Shown: one piece after another, positions 27,256 through 36,688 of the stretch | How the letters are laid out: each line of letters begins with the position of its first letter | Numbering within the stretch: position 1 is the first letter of the stretch | Position numbers and translations under genes: made by a program | Notes under the pieces: model-generated | Told to the model about the DNA's origin: nothing | The model's database searches: none | The model's input: the letters and a program-made list of their open reading frames with translations, nothing else | Assembly: GCF_001542405.1 (NCBI RefSeq) | Contig: NZ_LNCD01000092.1 | Coordinates: 1-64,000, forward strand | Origin: Rhizobium altiplani | GTDB lineage: Bacteria; Pseudomonadota; Alphaproteobacteria; Rhizobiales; Rhizobiaceae | DNA: 64,000 nt | Direction: 5' to 3'

Positions 27256-27998
27256 GCGTTGCGGATCCGTTCGGCGATCTTTTGTACTTTCTCAAACGCT
27301 GACGCAAATTCAGGCTTTTCGCCATACACCATTTCACCGAGCAACTTGACATAGCCTTCCGCGAACTTCCCGTCCCTGGCCACAACATCATACGCGCGGA
27401 GCGTTTCAGCCCTGGGATCGGCCTTATACGCTGCATATTCGCCGCCTCGGCTTTCGGCGTCAGCCTTCATCGTACTCAAGGCGATCGCGGCCGCTTCATC
27501 CACATCATAGTGGCCATCCATTCGCGATAAATCGTAGACGTGCCGGACAAGCGTGTGGTCGAGGGGCTCAACCCCAGCGAAAGCTGAGCCGGCCCGACGC
27601 CCGATGGCAACGAACTTGTCTGCTGCGGTTTCCACCAGTCTCACACATGCGACATCTTCGGCTTTCGCAGTCGCGCCCGTGGCTTCGGCAACAAAGGAAG
27701 AGACGGAACGGCTTTCCGAGGCGGTGCAAATGGGAAATTCGGCCAACTCGATCTTGATCTCCGGGCGCAAGACGCCCTCTCCTTTTGCGATAGCTTCATA
27801 AGGCAGATCGTAGCGGACGTACCGGTCATTTTGCTTGACGACATAATTGCGGTCTGCCGCAAAACCCGCCGCTTGAAGCCGGTCGTTCACCTCGCCTCGC
27901 AGGCGCTTGAGCGCGCTGCGAGAGTTTGCTTTTTCGCCTATGATGTGCAGGTCGATGTCCTCGGACATCCGTTCAAGCAGGCGATATGCGCGGCCCAA
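27252..27998 (-). pseudogene. 5'-truncated AbiEii/AbiGii-type nucleotidyltransferase
   Basis: The readable 248 residues start MGRAYRLLERMSEDIDLHII. The nucleotidyltransferase core continues upstream in the same frame as WAYFGIGGGTALGRAYRLL but meets a stop (near 28075) with no usable start, so the N-terminus has been lost; the apparent start at 27998 is a TTG within the GGGTAL core motif. AbiEii proteins are toxins paired with AbiEi, and no AbiEi gene is present. It sits downstream of traH. Probably an inactive remnant, though the catalytic S-E-D-I-D motif survives. Confidence 0.7.
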
Positions 27999-28107
27999 CG
28001 CTGTTCCCCCACCAATGCCAAAGTAAGCCCATCGACCTGTACATCGTGTATGGCAGCCCCGCTTGGCGCTTCAATTAGCCTTTCGATGTGTCGGGTTTTT
28101 GCCCCTA

Positions 28108-28722
28108 TCACTTTCCGCCGATCCTTGACAGGTCAATCCGCATTTCAGCTTTCCCGACTTCTTGCGACTCCCGCGGCTCCACATCGGTCTGCGCAGGAGT
28201 TTCCTCATCCGCAGGCTCAGTTTCCCCGCCGTCATTCGGCTCAGCCTGATTCGTGATCGGGCCGCCCGGATCTTCCGCCTGAAACACACTGACGCCTTCG
28301 AACTCGCCGGTTTTCCAAGCAAAGACCGCGTCCTCGAATATCTGCGGGAAGGCGTCGGCGCTCTTCGGGTTGCCATACCATTTCGCGACGATCCTCATGA
28401 TCTTGGCGAACATCACCGTTCCCATGCGCAGGTTCTGGCAAGCATCGACCAAATCTGGTTTGAGATCGGCCGGGTCCTTGACGCCCACACCGGCCGGAAA
28501 CTGCGTTAGACCGACACGAACGACAGCCTTGCCGGCATATTGGCGCACGATGTCCATCGCCTCGTCTGGGGATCTGGCCTTCGGCACGAGGATCAACCGC
28601 CCACCGGAGCGGACGGTCACGGCGAGTGGATCGGCAGACGCCGCCGCCGTGACGAACTGCTCGACGATCGCGGGTTTCAGTGAAGGGTCGGCGCAGTCTT
28701 TGATCAGGGCGGCGTCGAGCAT
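28108..28722 (-). CDS. traH: Conjugal transfer protein TraH
   Basis: A 204-residue TraH, last gene of the traAFBH operon found in Ti-type plasmids. The precise role is unclear in the family. N-terminus MLDAALIKDCADPSLKPAIV; a conserved middle with KWYGNPKSADAFPQIFEDAV; an acidic C-terminal tail. GAGGAGG lies just upstream of the ATG at 28722. It lies 15 bp after traB. Confidence 0.88.
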   Translation of the reverse strand: MLDAALIKDCADPSLKPAIVEQFVTAAASADPLAVTVRSGGRLILVPKARSPDEAMDIVRQYAGKAVVRVGLTQFPAGVGVKDPADLKPDLVDACQNLRMGTVMFAKIMRIVAKWYGNPKSADAFPQIFEDAVFAWKTGEFEGVSVFQAEDPGGPITNQAEPNDGGETEPADEETPAQTDVEPRESQEVGKAEMRIDLSRIGGK

Positions 28723-28737
28723 GGGGCCTCCTCGGCA

Positions 28738-29901
28738 TCACGTGTTGAAAGAAAAAACGAGCGGTTTGGAAAACAGCTTTGCCCAGGCGGCGGTGCTGGC
28801 CCGCTGGATGGCCACGATAGACGTTCCCTTAGTCCACCAGCCGTTGCCGACCGCAACAATTACATCGGGATCACCGAGCATCGATTCCAAGGCCGGCCAG
28901 ACGAGCAGTTGCTCGTAGCAGATCAGCACCACCACCCGGCCGGATCCAACCGCCACGACCGGGTTCGCAAAAACGTGCGCTTTCGAGCCGGCGTTACCGC
29001 CGAAGAGCGGCTCCCAAGGCTGCCACATCGAGCCGGGAACGGGCATCCGTTCCCGATAGAGGATCCGACTGTCACCCGCAGATATCGCGACAACCACGTT
29101 ATCGTATCCGACCGCGTCGACGACTGCAGCACCCGCCAGGACGGTCACGTCATGTCCGGCCAGCGCACGTTTCCAAAGCCGTTCGACCGTCGACGTCCAG
29201 AAGCCCAAGGCACTCTCGGGAAGGACGATGATTCGAGAACCGCCCGACGCTCGTTCGGTGACCGTTGTAATTAGATCACGGTGGCGGGCCATGCTGGTGT
29301 CCCGCCCGAGCGACGCACCAAATTCGAGATCGACGCCCCGCCAGGCTTCCGGTAGCTTCGGTTCGGTCCAGAATGCGGCGGACCAGAGCCAACAGCCCGT
29401 AAGGCCTATGGCCACAGCTGGCCAGAGGCGGGAAACGAGGCCTGCCAGGCCGGCTGTCATGGCGGCCAGTCCCAACCATCCCCATCCCGGAAACAAGACG
29501 CCTGCGGCCGTGATGGGATGCGCCCACCCGGTAATGCCGAAAGGGGGGACTGCCATCAGGACGGCCGCCAGAAGATAGCGGCCCGGATGAGGGCCAGTCT
29601 CCTTCGCCCATAGCAGCGCATGCACCGCCACAAAACTTGCGGAGGCAGCCAGCCACAGCAGCAGGCCCCGCCAGATATCCGCGGCATAGAACGTGGCCAC
29701 ACCTTGCGGCAGGCCGCGCGACGCCGACAGGAAATATGCGGCGGAAACCAACGTTGCCGTCAATCTCGTTTTCGACAGCGACCAGAGGACTGGAAAGCCG
29801 AGCGCCAGCGGCAACAACAGAACTTGGCCGCTCCATGCCACCGTTCCGACGCCGACCGAAGCGATGGTAAGCAACGCTGGACAACCCCAATTATGGCGCA
29901 T
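28738..29901 (-). CDS. traB: Conjugal transfer protein TraB
   Basis: A 387-residue membrane protein: about six N-terminal hydrophobic spans (for example ALLTIASVGVGTVAWSG, AMTAGLAGLVSRLWPAVAIG), then a carbon-nitrogen hydrolase domain like that of apolipoprotein N-acyltransferase, with IIVLPESALGFW (Glu) and VVVLICYEQL (Cys). It overlaps traF by 11 bases. The substrate in conjugation is not established. Confidence 0.9.
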   Translation of the reverse strand: MRHNWGCPALLTIASVGVGTVAWSGQVLLLPLALGFPVLWSLSKTRLTATLVSAAYFLSASRGLPQGVATFYAADIWRGLLLWLAASASFVAVHALLWAKETGPHPGRYLLAAVLMAVPPFGITGWAHPITAAGVLFPGWGWLGLAAMTAGLAGLVSRLWPAVAIGLTGCWLWSAAFWTEPKLPEAWRGVDLEFGASLGRDTSMARHRDLITTVTERASGGSRIIVLPESALGFWTSTVERLWKRALAGHDVTVLAGAAVVDAVGYDNVVVAISAGDSRILYRERMPVPGSMWQPWEPLFGGNAGSKAHVFANPVVAVGSGRVVVLICYEQLLVWPALESMLGDPDVIVAVGNGWWTKGTSIVAIQRASTAAWAKLFSKPLVFSFNT

Positions 29902-30457
29902 AAGTCAGCACCTGACGCGCCAGACCGAGAATGCCTAATGCCGGCACAGGCCCGAAGTAACGGGAGTCAAACGAGCCGGCGAACGATGAATGCAGGAAGA
30001 CCTCACCGCGCGGCACCACGCCGCCGGCAAACCGTGTCAGCGGCCGACCTTCTCCGTCTTTTTCGGCGACAGCGGAAGCACGAACGAGGCGTCGATCGAC
30101 GGTCACCTCGGCCGCGATCTCGACCTGCTGGCCGGCGACCGCGACCACCGACTTGATCAGCGGCGCGAAGTGGCCGGGGCAAAGACCGGCGCGGAGATAG
30201 CCCCGCGCTCTCGCTACGCGCGTAGCGGCTGTATCCGGAGGGCAGATGAACACCAGGTCGCCCACACCAGGCGATCGGTTGAGTGGGACAATCCGCCAGA
30301 CGCCGAGCGGCTCGCTCGGGGTCAAGTTGATGCGATAGCCGCCGAATAAACCGGCCAGCCCGACGACTACGACGGCGGCAGCCGACACCGACAGAGTGAT
30401 AGCAGCTTGTCGTCGCTGCGCCATCGCTCGCACGCGTGTTGGAACGGGAAGCGTCAT
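29891..30457 (-). CDS. traF: TraF peptidase (TrbC pilin maturation)
   Basis: A 188-residue S26-family signal-peptidase-like protein. It has an N-terminal membrane segment (LSVSAAAVVVVGLAGLFGG), then the catalytic Ser in NLTPSEPLGVWR and catalytic Lys in PLIKSVVAVAG. In related systems TraF cleaves and circularises the TrbC pilin made by the trb operon here. It overlaps the traA stop by 4 bases (coupled) and traB by 11. Confidence 0.9.
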   Translation of the reverse strand: MTLPVPTRVRAMAQRRQAAITLSVSAAAVVVVGLAGLFGGYRINLTPSEPLGVWRIVPLNRSPGVGDLVFICPPDTAATRVARARGYLRAGLCPGHFAPLIKSVVAVAGQQVEIAAEVTVDRRLVRASAVAEKDGEGRPLTRFAGGVVPRGEVFLHSSFAGSFDSRYFGPVPALGILGLARQVLTYAP

Positions 30458-33400
30458 TTGAGCGAGAGCCCCTGGCTCCTGGTTTGCCGCAGCGTCTCGG
30501 CCTGCTTCAACGCTTCGGTCGTGCGTTCATGCGCGGAAAGTTGCTGCATCGTCCGCATAAAGCTCCAGGCGGATTGCACCTCCGCCTTCTGGCCGAGAGA
30601 CATGGTTGAGGTCACTGACTGGAAGGTCTGACCTGTCGTGTCCTTGGCGGCGAGCGGCAAGAACGTGCGTTCGCCGAAACGGGCCGATACGGCTCTCGCG
30701 AAGCCTTCGAGTTCTGCTTTCACCATTTTGTCGGCGAGCGCGTATTCGAGGCCTAAGGGAAGGTCGTTGCAATCGATGGCGTCACGCACGCGTTCGAGCG
30801 TCTGCTTTGCCGCCAGCGACAGTGCCGGAATGTCGAGAGAGACCTTCAAGCGGACGGCGCGCTCCTCGGCTTCATATTTGTGTTCTGCCTCCTTGCGCTG
30901 ACGCAGATAGCGTTCCAAGTTCCGGGCAAGCGCTGGCGCATTGGTGACGGCCTTCTCACGGACCTGCTTGTCCGCGCTGCCAACAAGAGGGCCGGTCTCG
31001 CCTTTCAGCCCACCAAAGGTCTCCGGCGCGGAACCGAGCTTGGCGATCGTAGATTTCGAGGGCGCCTCGTTCTTCAGCATCGCATTGACGTTGACAGCTT
31101 TGAACGCGTCTTCCGGCTGAGCGTAGACGAGATGGAAGCGCGCTGAGACTTCCTCCCATTGCTTCTTCAAGCCGGGGTCGGCGGCAAGTCGGTCTTCGAC
31201 GGCCTGTTCCAGCGATTTTGGGAACGTGGTGACGCCCGATACCATGGGTTTTGCCTCCTTGATGCTGTGCGATCGAGTGGTCTTGGCCGCGCGGGCGGAC
31301 AGAGCAAGCCTGCTGGCGATCGCCGCCAGACGCGCGCCAAGCTCGGTGAGCTTCGACTCTTGCCGGACCGCCCATTCGAGCCGGTCGCGAACGACCGTGC
31401 GTGCGACGTTAATGAGGTGAAGGCCACGAGCCTCGGCGAAGCGAAGGGCTTGGGCGTAGAAGCGGCCGCTTGCATAATCGAGCGTCGTTTCTTTGGCTTG
31501 TCTGCGCGACAGGATCGGGATCAGTCCGCCTACCTTGGCGAAGGATCGGCGGCCGTAGTAGAGACCTAGGTCCTCACGGTGACGAGTCATGGCCACGTAG
31601 GTGAGATGGCGGTCAAGCGACAGGGACGCCAGCACCTTCACCCGATCGACGGTGGCACCCTGGCTCTTATGGATCGTGGTGGCATAGCCGTGATCGAGAT
31701 TTGCATAGAAGCGTTGCTCGACCGTGACCTGGCTGCGATGTTCGCCTTCTCCGACTTCCGCGACGATACGCCCGGGCGCCGCTTCAAGGACCTTGGCCAG
31801 CATGCCGTTCTTGATCCCGAGCGAACTCTCGTTCTTTAGGAACACGATCTGGTCACCGGCTGCGAAATTTCGGTGACCGTCTTCGGTTCGGAAAGCAAAA
31901 CCGTCGGCGACGAGGCCGCGTTCGACGAGCTTTGCGCGAGCCATGTCGTTGAGCATTCGGACGTCACGGCGCAAGTGCGCAAGAATGAGACTCGACTTTT
32001 GCGGATCATAGTCGCGGTTCCAATCGGCAATCAGCGCCTGCACGACATCGGCCTTGAGATCGGCTCCGCTGACGCGGCCCTGGGCGCGATAGGCTTCGAC
32101 AGCTCTTCCGATATTGCCGCGGGCCAGATCAAGCGACGCGTCGCGCATCCACTGCTCGCGCTGGCGATAGATGGTTTCGAGTTCGCCATAGCCGATGCGG
32201 TCGGCAATGGCGCGGAAGGCCGCACCCGCTTCGATCGGCTGAAGCTGTTCCGGATCTCCGACAAGGACGAGTTTGGCGCCGGACTTCGTCGCTGCTTCGA
32301 CGAACAGCGCCATCTGCCGCGACGACACCATGCCCGCTTCATCAAGAACGAATACTGTCTTGTCGTCCAGCTGATTGCGACCTTGGTTCCAGCGCAGTTC
32401 CCAGGATGACAGCGTGCGGGAGACGATACCGGCTTCCTTCTCCAGGCCCTCAGCGGCCTTGCCCGCAAGCGCCCCGCCAACGACGCGATAACCGGCGGCT
32501 TCCCAGGCCTCGCGCGCGGCTTTCATCATCGTCGTCTTGCCCGCGCCTGCACGTCCGATCACAGCAGCGATGCGCTCGCCTCCGGTAACATGTGCGATCG
32601 CCGCCTTCTGCTCGTCCGAGAGGCGCAGGTGACGGGCGAAGACCGCGTCCCGCACCGCGTCCGCCACGCTGTGAGAGGAGCGTTGATCCAACCAAATCGA
32701 CCGACTGGCCATTTCCGCTTCTAGCCGGATGAGGTCGCGCGTCGTGTATTTCGCCGGCACGCGTAGACCGCTTGAAAATTCGATCCGCTCGCGTTCAAGC
32801 CGGAGCGTCTCGGGGCTCTGCAGGATCCTTGCCATCAGATTTTGGAAGAGGTCGGCGTCGTCAATGTAGCGGTGGAGGATCTTGGCAACGTCACGTTCGT
32901 CGAAGACGCTCTTCTCCCGGGTGATCAGGTCGAGCACCAGTTCGGGACGGCGCTGAATGCGGCGGGCGTTTTCCGCCCGGCGCCCCTCCTGCAGCTCCAT
33001 CCGCTCCAGCGAAGGGTCCCGCTCGGCCTCCGCCGACTTCCTTTCGATCGCCTTGACGCCGACGCCGAGGTGAATGGTCGGCTCGAGTTCGATCCCCTGC
33101 TTCTCGAAGGAACGGCCGTCGACGCGGAGATCGAGTCCGGCACGCGCCAGGTGTCGGTTCTGACAGGCAAACCAGCCGTCGCGAAAGACATTGAAATCAT
33201 CGAGGCTACCGGCCCAGAGCTCGTAGACGATCTTGCCGGCATCGTTGCGCACCGGCGTGCCGTCAGGGCCGGTCACTGCGACCTTCTTGGCGCCGAACCC
33301 GTCTTCGGTCAGCGGCCGAAGCGTCGTCATCAGGTGCACATGCGGATTGCCTGGCGCATCGTGATAGACCCAGTCCGCCACCATCCCCTTCGATGTGATG

Positions 33401-33765
33401 TGCAGCTCGACGAAATCCCTCACGAGTTCGATATTCTGCGCGGTCGAGAGTTCCACCGGCAGCCCAACGGTCACGTCCTTGGCAAGCTGGGCATCGACAC
33501 GCTTCTCGAAAGTTTCGACGCTATTCCAGAAGGCCTCGCACGCCCCGGAGACGGAGCGATCGGCAATCATCGCCCGGAGCCATTTCGGTGCATCAGCCGG
33601 GATCACGAACTCTTCGTGCAGCAAGCCTTGCTTGCGTGTGTAGTCGATCGTGCGGGCCTCCCGCTCGTACTCCATCTTGGCGCAATGCCGGTAGGCCGCC
33701 GACAGCACGGCGCTGCGGCCGGAGCCGCGGGCGACGATGCTGACGGAGAAATGAGGCACGGCCAC
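30454..33765 (-). CDS. traA: Conjugative relaxase-helicase TraA (MOBQ)
   Basis: An 1103-residue relaxase fused to a RecD-like helicase; it nicks oriT and unwinds the transferred strand. The relaxase domain starts AVPHFSVSIVARGSGRSAVL, with the metal-binding HVH at about residues 142-144 (NPHVHLMTTLR). The helicase has Walker A GRAGAGKTT at about 404-412 and LVLVGDPEQLQPIEAG. I chose the GTG at 33765 because the family protein starts there; the frame opens with a TTG 24 bases upstream. First gene of traAFBH, reading away from oriT. Confidence 0.93.
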   Translation of the reverse strand: MAVPHFSVSIVARGSGRSAVLSAAYRHCAKMEYEREARTIDYTRKQGLLHEEFVIPADAPKWLRAMIADRSVSGACEAFWNSVETFEKRVDAQLAKDVTVGLPVELSTAQNIELVRDFVELHITSKGMVADWVYHDAPGNPHVHLMTTLRPLTEDGFGAKKVAVTGPDGTPVRNDAGKIVYELWAGSLDDFNVFRDGWFACQNRHLARAGLDLRVDGRSFEKQGIELEPTIHLGVGVKAIERKSAEAERDPSLERMELQEGRRAENARRIQRRPELVLDLITREKSVFDERDVAKILHRYIDDADLFQNLMARILQSPETLRLERERIEFSSGLRVPAKYTTRDLIRLEAEMASRSIWLDQRSSHSVADAVRDAVFARHLRLSDEQKAAIAHVTGGERIAAVIGRAGAGKTTMMKAAREAWEAAGYRVVGGALAGKAAEGLEKEAGIVSRTLSSWELRWNQGRNQLDDKTVFVLDEAGMVSSRQMALFVEAATKSGAKLVLVGDPEQLQPIEAGAAFRAIADRIGYGELETIYRQREQWMRDASLDLARGNIGRAVEAYRAQGRVSGADLKADVVQALIADWNRDYDPQKSSLILAHLRRDVRMLNDMARAKLVERGLVADGFAFRTEDGHRNFAAGDQIVFLKNESSLGIKNGMLAKVLEAAPGRIVAEVGEGEHRSQVTVEQRFYANLDHGYATTIHKSQGATVDRVKVLASLSLDRHLTYVAMTRHREDLGLYYGRRSFAKVGGLIPILSRRQAKETTLDYASGRFYAQALRFAEARGLHLINVARTVVRDRLEWAVRQESKLTELGARLAAIASRLALSARAAKTTRSHSIKEAKPMVSGVTTFPKSLEQAVEDRLAADPGLKKQWEEVSARFHLVYAQPEDAFKAVNVNAMLKNEAPSKSTIAKLGSAPETFGGLKGETGPLVGSADKQVREKAVTNAPALARNLERYLRQRKEAEHKYEAEERAVRLKVSLDIPALSLAAKQTLERVRDAIDCNDLPLGLEYALADKMVKAELEGFARAVSARFGERTFLPLAAKDTTGQTFQSVTSTMSLGQKAEVQSAWSFMRTMQQLSAHERTTEALKQAETLRQTRSQGLSLK

Positions 33766-33844
33766 GGCGGAGTTCTTTCCCGATTGCAAGCAAAATCAAC
33801 ATGTTCGGCAGCGAGATCGGCCCCGCCGGGGCGCTCTCAAAAGA

Positions 33845-33876
33845 ACGTCGCGCCAGCGACGTATAATTGCGCCCTT
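33845..33876. other. oriT: Origin of transfer (oriT), RSF1010/Ti-like nick region
   Basis: A perfect 7-bp inverted repeat, ACGTCGC (33845-33851) and GCGACGT (33856-33862), directly precedes ATAATTGCGCCCTT (33863-33876). This stem plus the TTGCGCCCTT-type core is the hallmark of MOBQ origins recognised by TraA-type relaxases. It lies between divergent traA and traC, as expected. A further GC inverted repeat (GCCGCTC/GAGCGGC, 33882-33900) follows. The exact nick base is not marked. Confidence 0.9.
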
Positions 33877-33933
33877 CGGATGCCGCTCTTGCCGAGCGGC
33901 CGGGATCATCCACGAAAGCATCGCCCTTGGCGA

Positions 33934-33945
33934 TTGTAGGATTAA
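33934..33945 (+). promoter_or_regulatory. TTGTAGGATT motif upstream of traC
   Basis: TTGTAGGATTAA lies about 80 bp upstream of traC and shares its first 10 bases with the two facing copies upstream of traI (15413-15423 and 15507-15517). It is shared only by quorum-regulated promoters seen here, so it is a candidate TraR-dependent box for the traCDG and traAFBH promoters. Confidence 0.4.
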
Positions 33946-34022
33946 CAGTAGTGCGTTCCACACCGACGTCCGGAAGATGGGGTCCGAGAGACAAGTTTTC
34001 GCACCCAAGGAGCTATCCGGAC

Positions 34023-34319
34023 ATGAAGAAGCCATCCTCGAAAATCCGCGACGAAATCGCCAGGCTCCAGGAGCAGTTGAAGCTCGCCGAAACCCGGGAG
34101 GCCGAACGCATCGGCCGGATCGCGCTTAAAGCCGGTCTCGGTGAGATCGAGATCGACGAGGGTGAACTGCAGGCAGCATTCGAGGATCTGGTGAAACGCT
34201 TTCGCGGGGGCAAGGCCCGTACGACCGGAGGGAAGGGGGCAGGCGGCGCAGGCGACGGCAGCACGCCCACCGCGCAGAACCCGCCTGGCGCGGCTGAGGG
34301 CAGGACTGGCGAGGCTTGA
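34023..34319 (+). CDS. traC: Conjugal transfer accessory protein TraC
   Basis: A 98-residue DNA-processing accessory protein. A helical N-terminal half (IRDEIARLQEQLKLAETREA) precedes a Gly/Thr-rich tail. The ATG at 34023 has AAGGAG about 10 bases upstream; the frame runs open back into oriT without a start that fits the family. First gene of traCDG. Confidence 0.9.
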   Translation: MKKPSSKIRDEIARLQEQLKLAETREAERIGRIALKAGLGEIEIDEGELQAAFEDLVKRFRGGKARTTGGKGAGGAGDGSTPTAQNPPGAAEGRTGEA

Positions 34320-34323
34320 GCGG

Positions 34324-34539
34324 ATGCGAAGATCGACGACTTCAGATGCCCGCAAGAAGGACACACGCGAAAAGATCGAACTCGGCGGTCTGATCGTCAA
34401 GGCGGGGCTGCGCTACGAGAAGCGGGCGCTGCTGCTTGGGCTCCTCATCGATGCCGCCGCGCGGCTGAAGGGAGACGCACAGGAGCGCTCACGGCTTGCC
34501 GCACTCGGTGCTGAAGCGTTCGGAGAGAGAGATGACTAG
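34324..34539 (+). CDS. traD: Conjugal transfer accessory protein TraD
   Basis: A 71-residue basic helical protein (KIELGGLIVKAGLRYEKRAL) typical of the small TraD in Ti-type plasmids, thought to help the relaxosome or coupling protein. It lies 4 bp after traC and overlaps traG. Confidence 0.9.
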   Translation: MRRSTTSDARKKDTREKIELGGLIVKAGLRYEKRALLLGLLIDAAARLKGDAQERSRLAALGAEAFGERDD

Positions 34540-36454
34540 GATCCTGCTGCTCGTTGCACCCTGCGCGTTGATGATGCTGACGGCCATCGGCATGACCAGG
34601 ATCGAACACTGGCTATCCCACTTCGGCAAGAGCGATGCCGCCCGGCAGATGCTCGGCCGTGCGGGCATCGCTCTGCCCTATGTCGCCGCGTCGATCGTCG
34701 GCATCGTCTTTCTGTTTGCGAGCGCCGGCTCGGTGCGGATCAGGACGGCAGGATGGGGCGTTGTCACGGGCGCGACAGCGACGCTCGTCCTCGCGGTCCT
34801 GCGCGAGGCATCGAGGCTCTCCGCGTTTCTCGGACAAGTCCCGGCCGGCAAATCCATCTTCAACTATCTCGATCCAGCAACGACGATCGGCGCCGCCACG
34901 GTGCTGATGTCGGCGCTGTTGGGCACGCGGGTGGCGATTGCCGGCAACGCCGCGTTCGCAAGGCCCGAGCCCAAGCGCATCGTTGGAAAACGGGCGGTGC
35001 ATGGCGAGGCCGACTGGATGAAATTATCGCAAGCAGAAAAGCTTTTTGCCGAGAGCGGCGGCATCGTCATCGGCGAGCGCTACCGGGTCGACCGGGATAG
35101 CAGCGCGGCACACTCGTTTCGCGCTGACAGCGCCGAGACCTGGGGAGCGGGTGGTAAGTCGCCGCTGCTTTGCTTCGATGGCTCGTTCGGCTCATCGCAC
35201 GGCATCGTGTTCGCCGGATCCGGTGGTTTCAAGACGACATCAGTCACGATCCCGACGGCGCTAAAATGGGGTGGCGCCCTCGTTGTTCTCGATCCTTCGA
35301 ACGAGGTTGCGCCAATGGTATCGAAGCACCGTGGCGACGCCAACCGCGACGTCTTCGTGCTCGATCCGAAACACTCAGAAATCGGCTTCAACGCGCTCGA
35401 CTGGATCGGCCGGTTCGGGGGAACCAAAGAGGAGGATATCGCCTCCGTCGCGTCGTGGATCATGAGCGATAGCGGTGGCGCGCGTGGCGTCCGTGACGAC
35501 TTCTTTCGCGCCTCGGCCTTGCAATTACTCACTGCGCTGATTGCTGACACTTGCCTCTCCGGCCACACGCCGGAAAACGACCAGACACTCCGGCAAGTGC
35601 GCAAGAACTTGTCCGAGCCGGAGCCCCAGCTGCGCCAGCGGCTGCAGGAAATCTATGACAATTCAAGTTCGGATTTCGTAAAGGAGAATGTCGCGGCCTT
35701 CGTTAACATGACGCCGGAAACATTCTCGGGCGTTTACGCCAACGCGGTCAAGGAAACCCACTGGCTGTCCTACCCGAACTACGCCGCCCTGGTCTCGGGC
35801 AAGACCTTTACGACGGGTGATCTTGCAGATGGAAAAACGGACGTGTTCATCAACGTAGATCTCAAGGCATTGGAGACGCATGCGGGCTTGGCGCGCGTCA
35901 TCATCGGTTCGTTTCTGAACGCCATCTACAACCGCAACGGCGAGATGCCGGGCAGGGCGCTCTTCCTTCTCGATGAGGTGGCGCGCCTTGGATACATGCG
36001 CATCCTGGAAACCGCGCGTGACGCAGGCCGCAAATATGGAATCACGCTCACCACAATCTACCAGTCGATCGGCCAGATGCGTGAAACCTATGGCGGCCGA
36101 GACGCGGCAAGCAAGTGGTTCGAGAGCGCAAGCTGGATTTCATTCGCCGCCATCAACGATCCCGAGACGGCCGACTACATCTCGCGCCGCTGCGGCATGA
36201 CGACCGTAGAGATCGATCAGGTCAGCCGCAGTGTCCAGTCGAAAGGATCGTCGCGCACGCGATCGAAACAACTTGCCGCCAGACCTCTGATCCAGCCGCA
36301 TGAGGTGCTGCGCATGCGTGCCGACGAGCAGATCGTCTTCACCGCCGGAAACGCGCCGCTCCGGTGTGGGCGCGCAATCTGGTTTAGGCGTGAGGACATG
36401 AAGGCATGTGTGAAGCCGAACGCGTTCTTCCGCGATACTGCGGACAAGCCGTAA
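34532..36454 (+). CDS. traG: Type IV coupling protein TraG
   Basis: A 640-residue VirD4/TraG-type ATPase that links the relaxosome to the Trb channel. It has N-terminal membrane spans (LLVAPCALMMLTAIGM, IALPYVAASIVGIVFLFASA), Walker A in FAGSGGFKTTSVTIPTA and Walker B in ALFLLDEVARLGYM. The ATG at 34532 overlaps the traD stop; a frame start 12 codons upstream is less likely. Length is normal. Confidence 0.95.
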   Translation: MTRILLLVAPCALMMLTAIGMTRIEHWLSHFGKSDAARQMLGRAGIALPYVAASIVGIVFLFASAGSVRIRTAGWGVVTGATATLVLAVLREASRLSAFLGQVPAGKSIFNYLDPATTIGAATVLMSALLGTRVAIAGNAAFARPEPKRIVGKRAVHGEADWMKLSQAEKLFAESGGIVIGERYRVDRDSSAAHSFRADSAETWGAGGKSPLLCFDGSFGSSHGIVFAGSGGFKTTSVTIPTALKWGGALVVLDPSNEVAPMVSKHRGDANRDVFVLDPKHSEIGFNALDWIGRFGGTKEEDIASVASWIMSDSGGARGVRDDFFRASALQLLTALIADTCLSGHTPENDQTLRQVRKNLSEPEPQLRQRLQEIYDNSSSDFVKENVAAFVNMTPETFSGVYANAVKETHWLSYPNYAALVSGKTFTTGDLADGKTDVFINVDLKALETHAGLARVIIGSFLNAIYNRNGEMPGRALFLLDEVARLGYMRILETARDAGRKYGITLTTIYQSIGQMRETYGGRDAASKWFESASWISFAAINDPETADYISRRCGMTTVEIDQVSRSVQSKGSSRTRSKQLAARPLIQPHEVLRMRADEQIVFTAGNAPLRCGRAIWFRREDMKACVKPNAFFRDTADKP

Positions 36455-36460
36455 GATCGG

Positions 36461-36688
36461 TCAAGTCGCATCGGCGGGCGGCCCGTCCAGCAGCCCATCG
36501 AAGACTTCGAGCAGCGCGTTGGTAATCGCCTGCCCCAGAGCATTGCCTGCAGTACGGAGATCATCCTCCGTGCCGTCACGCGCGGCCTGGGCAAGCTCGA
36601 AGCCCTGCTCGCCGACAATCTGTTTGGCGACTTCGATTGCCCAGAGACCGAAGTCGCCGCGGCTTCCAATTTGAACCGTATCGTCCAT
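36461..36688 (-). CDS. Small acidic hypothetical protein downstream of traG
   Basis: A 75-residue protein starting MDDTVQIGSRGDFGLWAIEV, helical, ending DGPPADAT. I do not recognise a named family. The ATG at 36688 with AAAGG upstream is preferred over the much longer open frame, whose N-terminal part has atypical composition. It converges on traG, 6 bp apart. Confidence 0.6.
   Translation of the reverse strand: MDDTVQIGSRGDFGLWAIEVAKQIVGEQGFELAQAARDGTEDDLRTAGNALGQAITNALLEVFDGLLDGPPADAT

Noticed and set aside
32842..33939. Long plus-strand open frame of 365 codons opposite traA
   Set aside because: It is a shadow of the relaxase gene: no start signal, low-complexity composition, and traA motifs are certain on the other strand.
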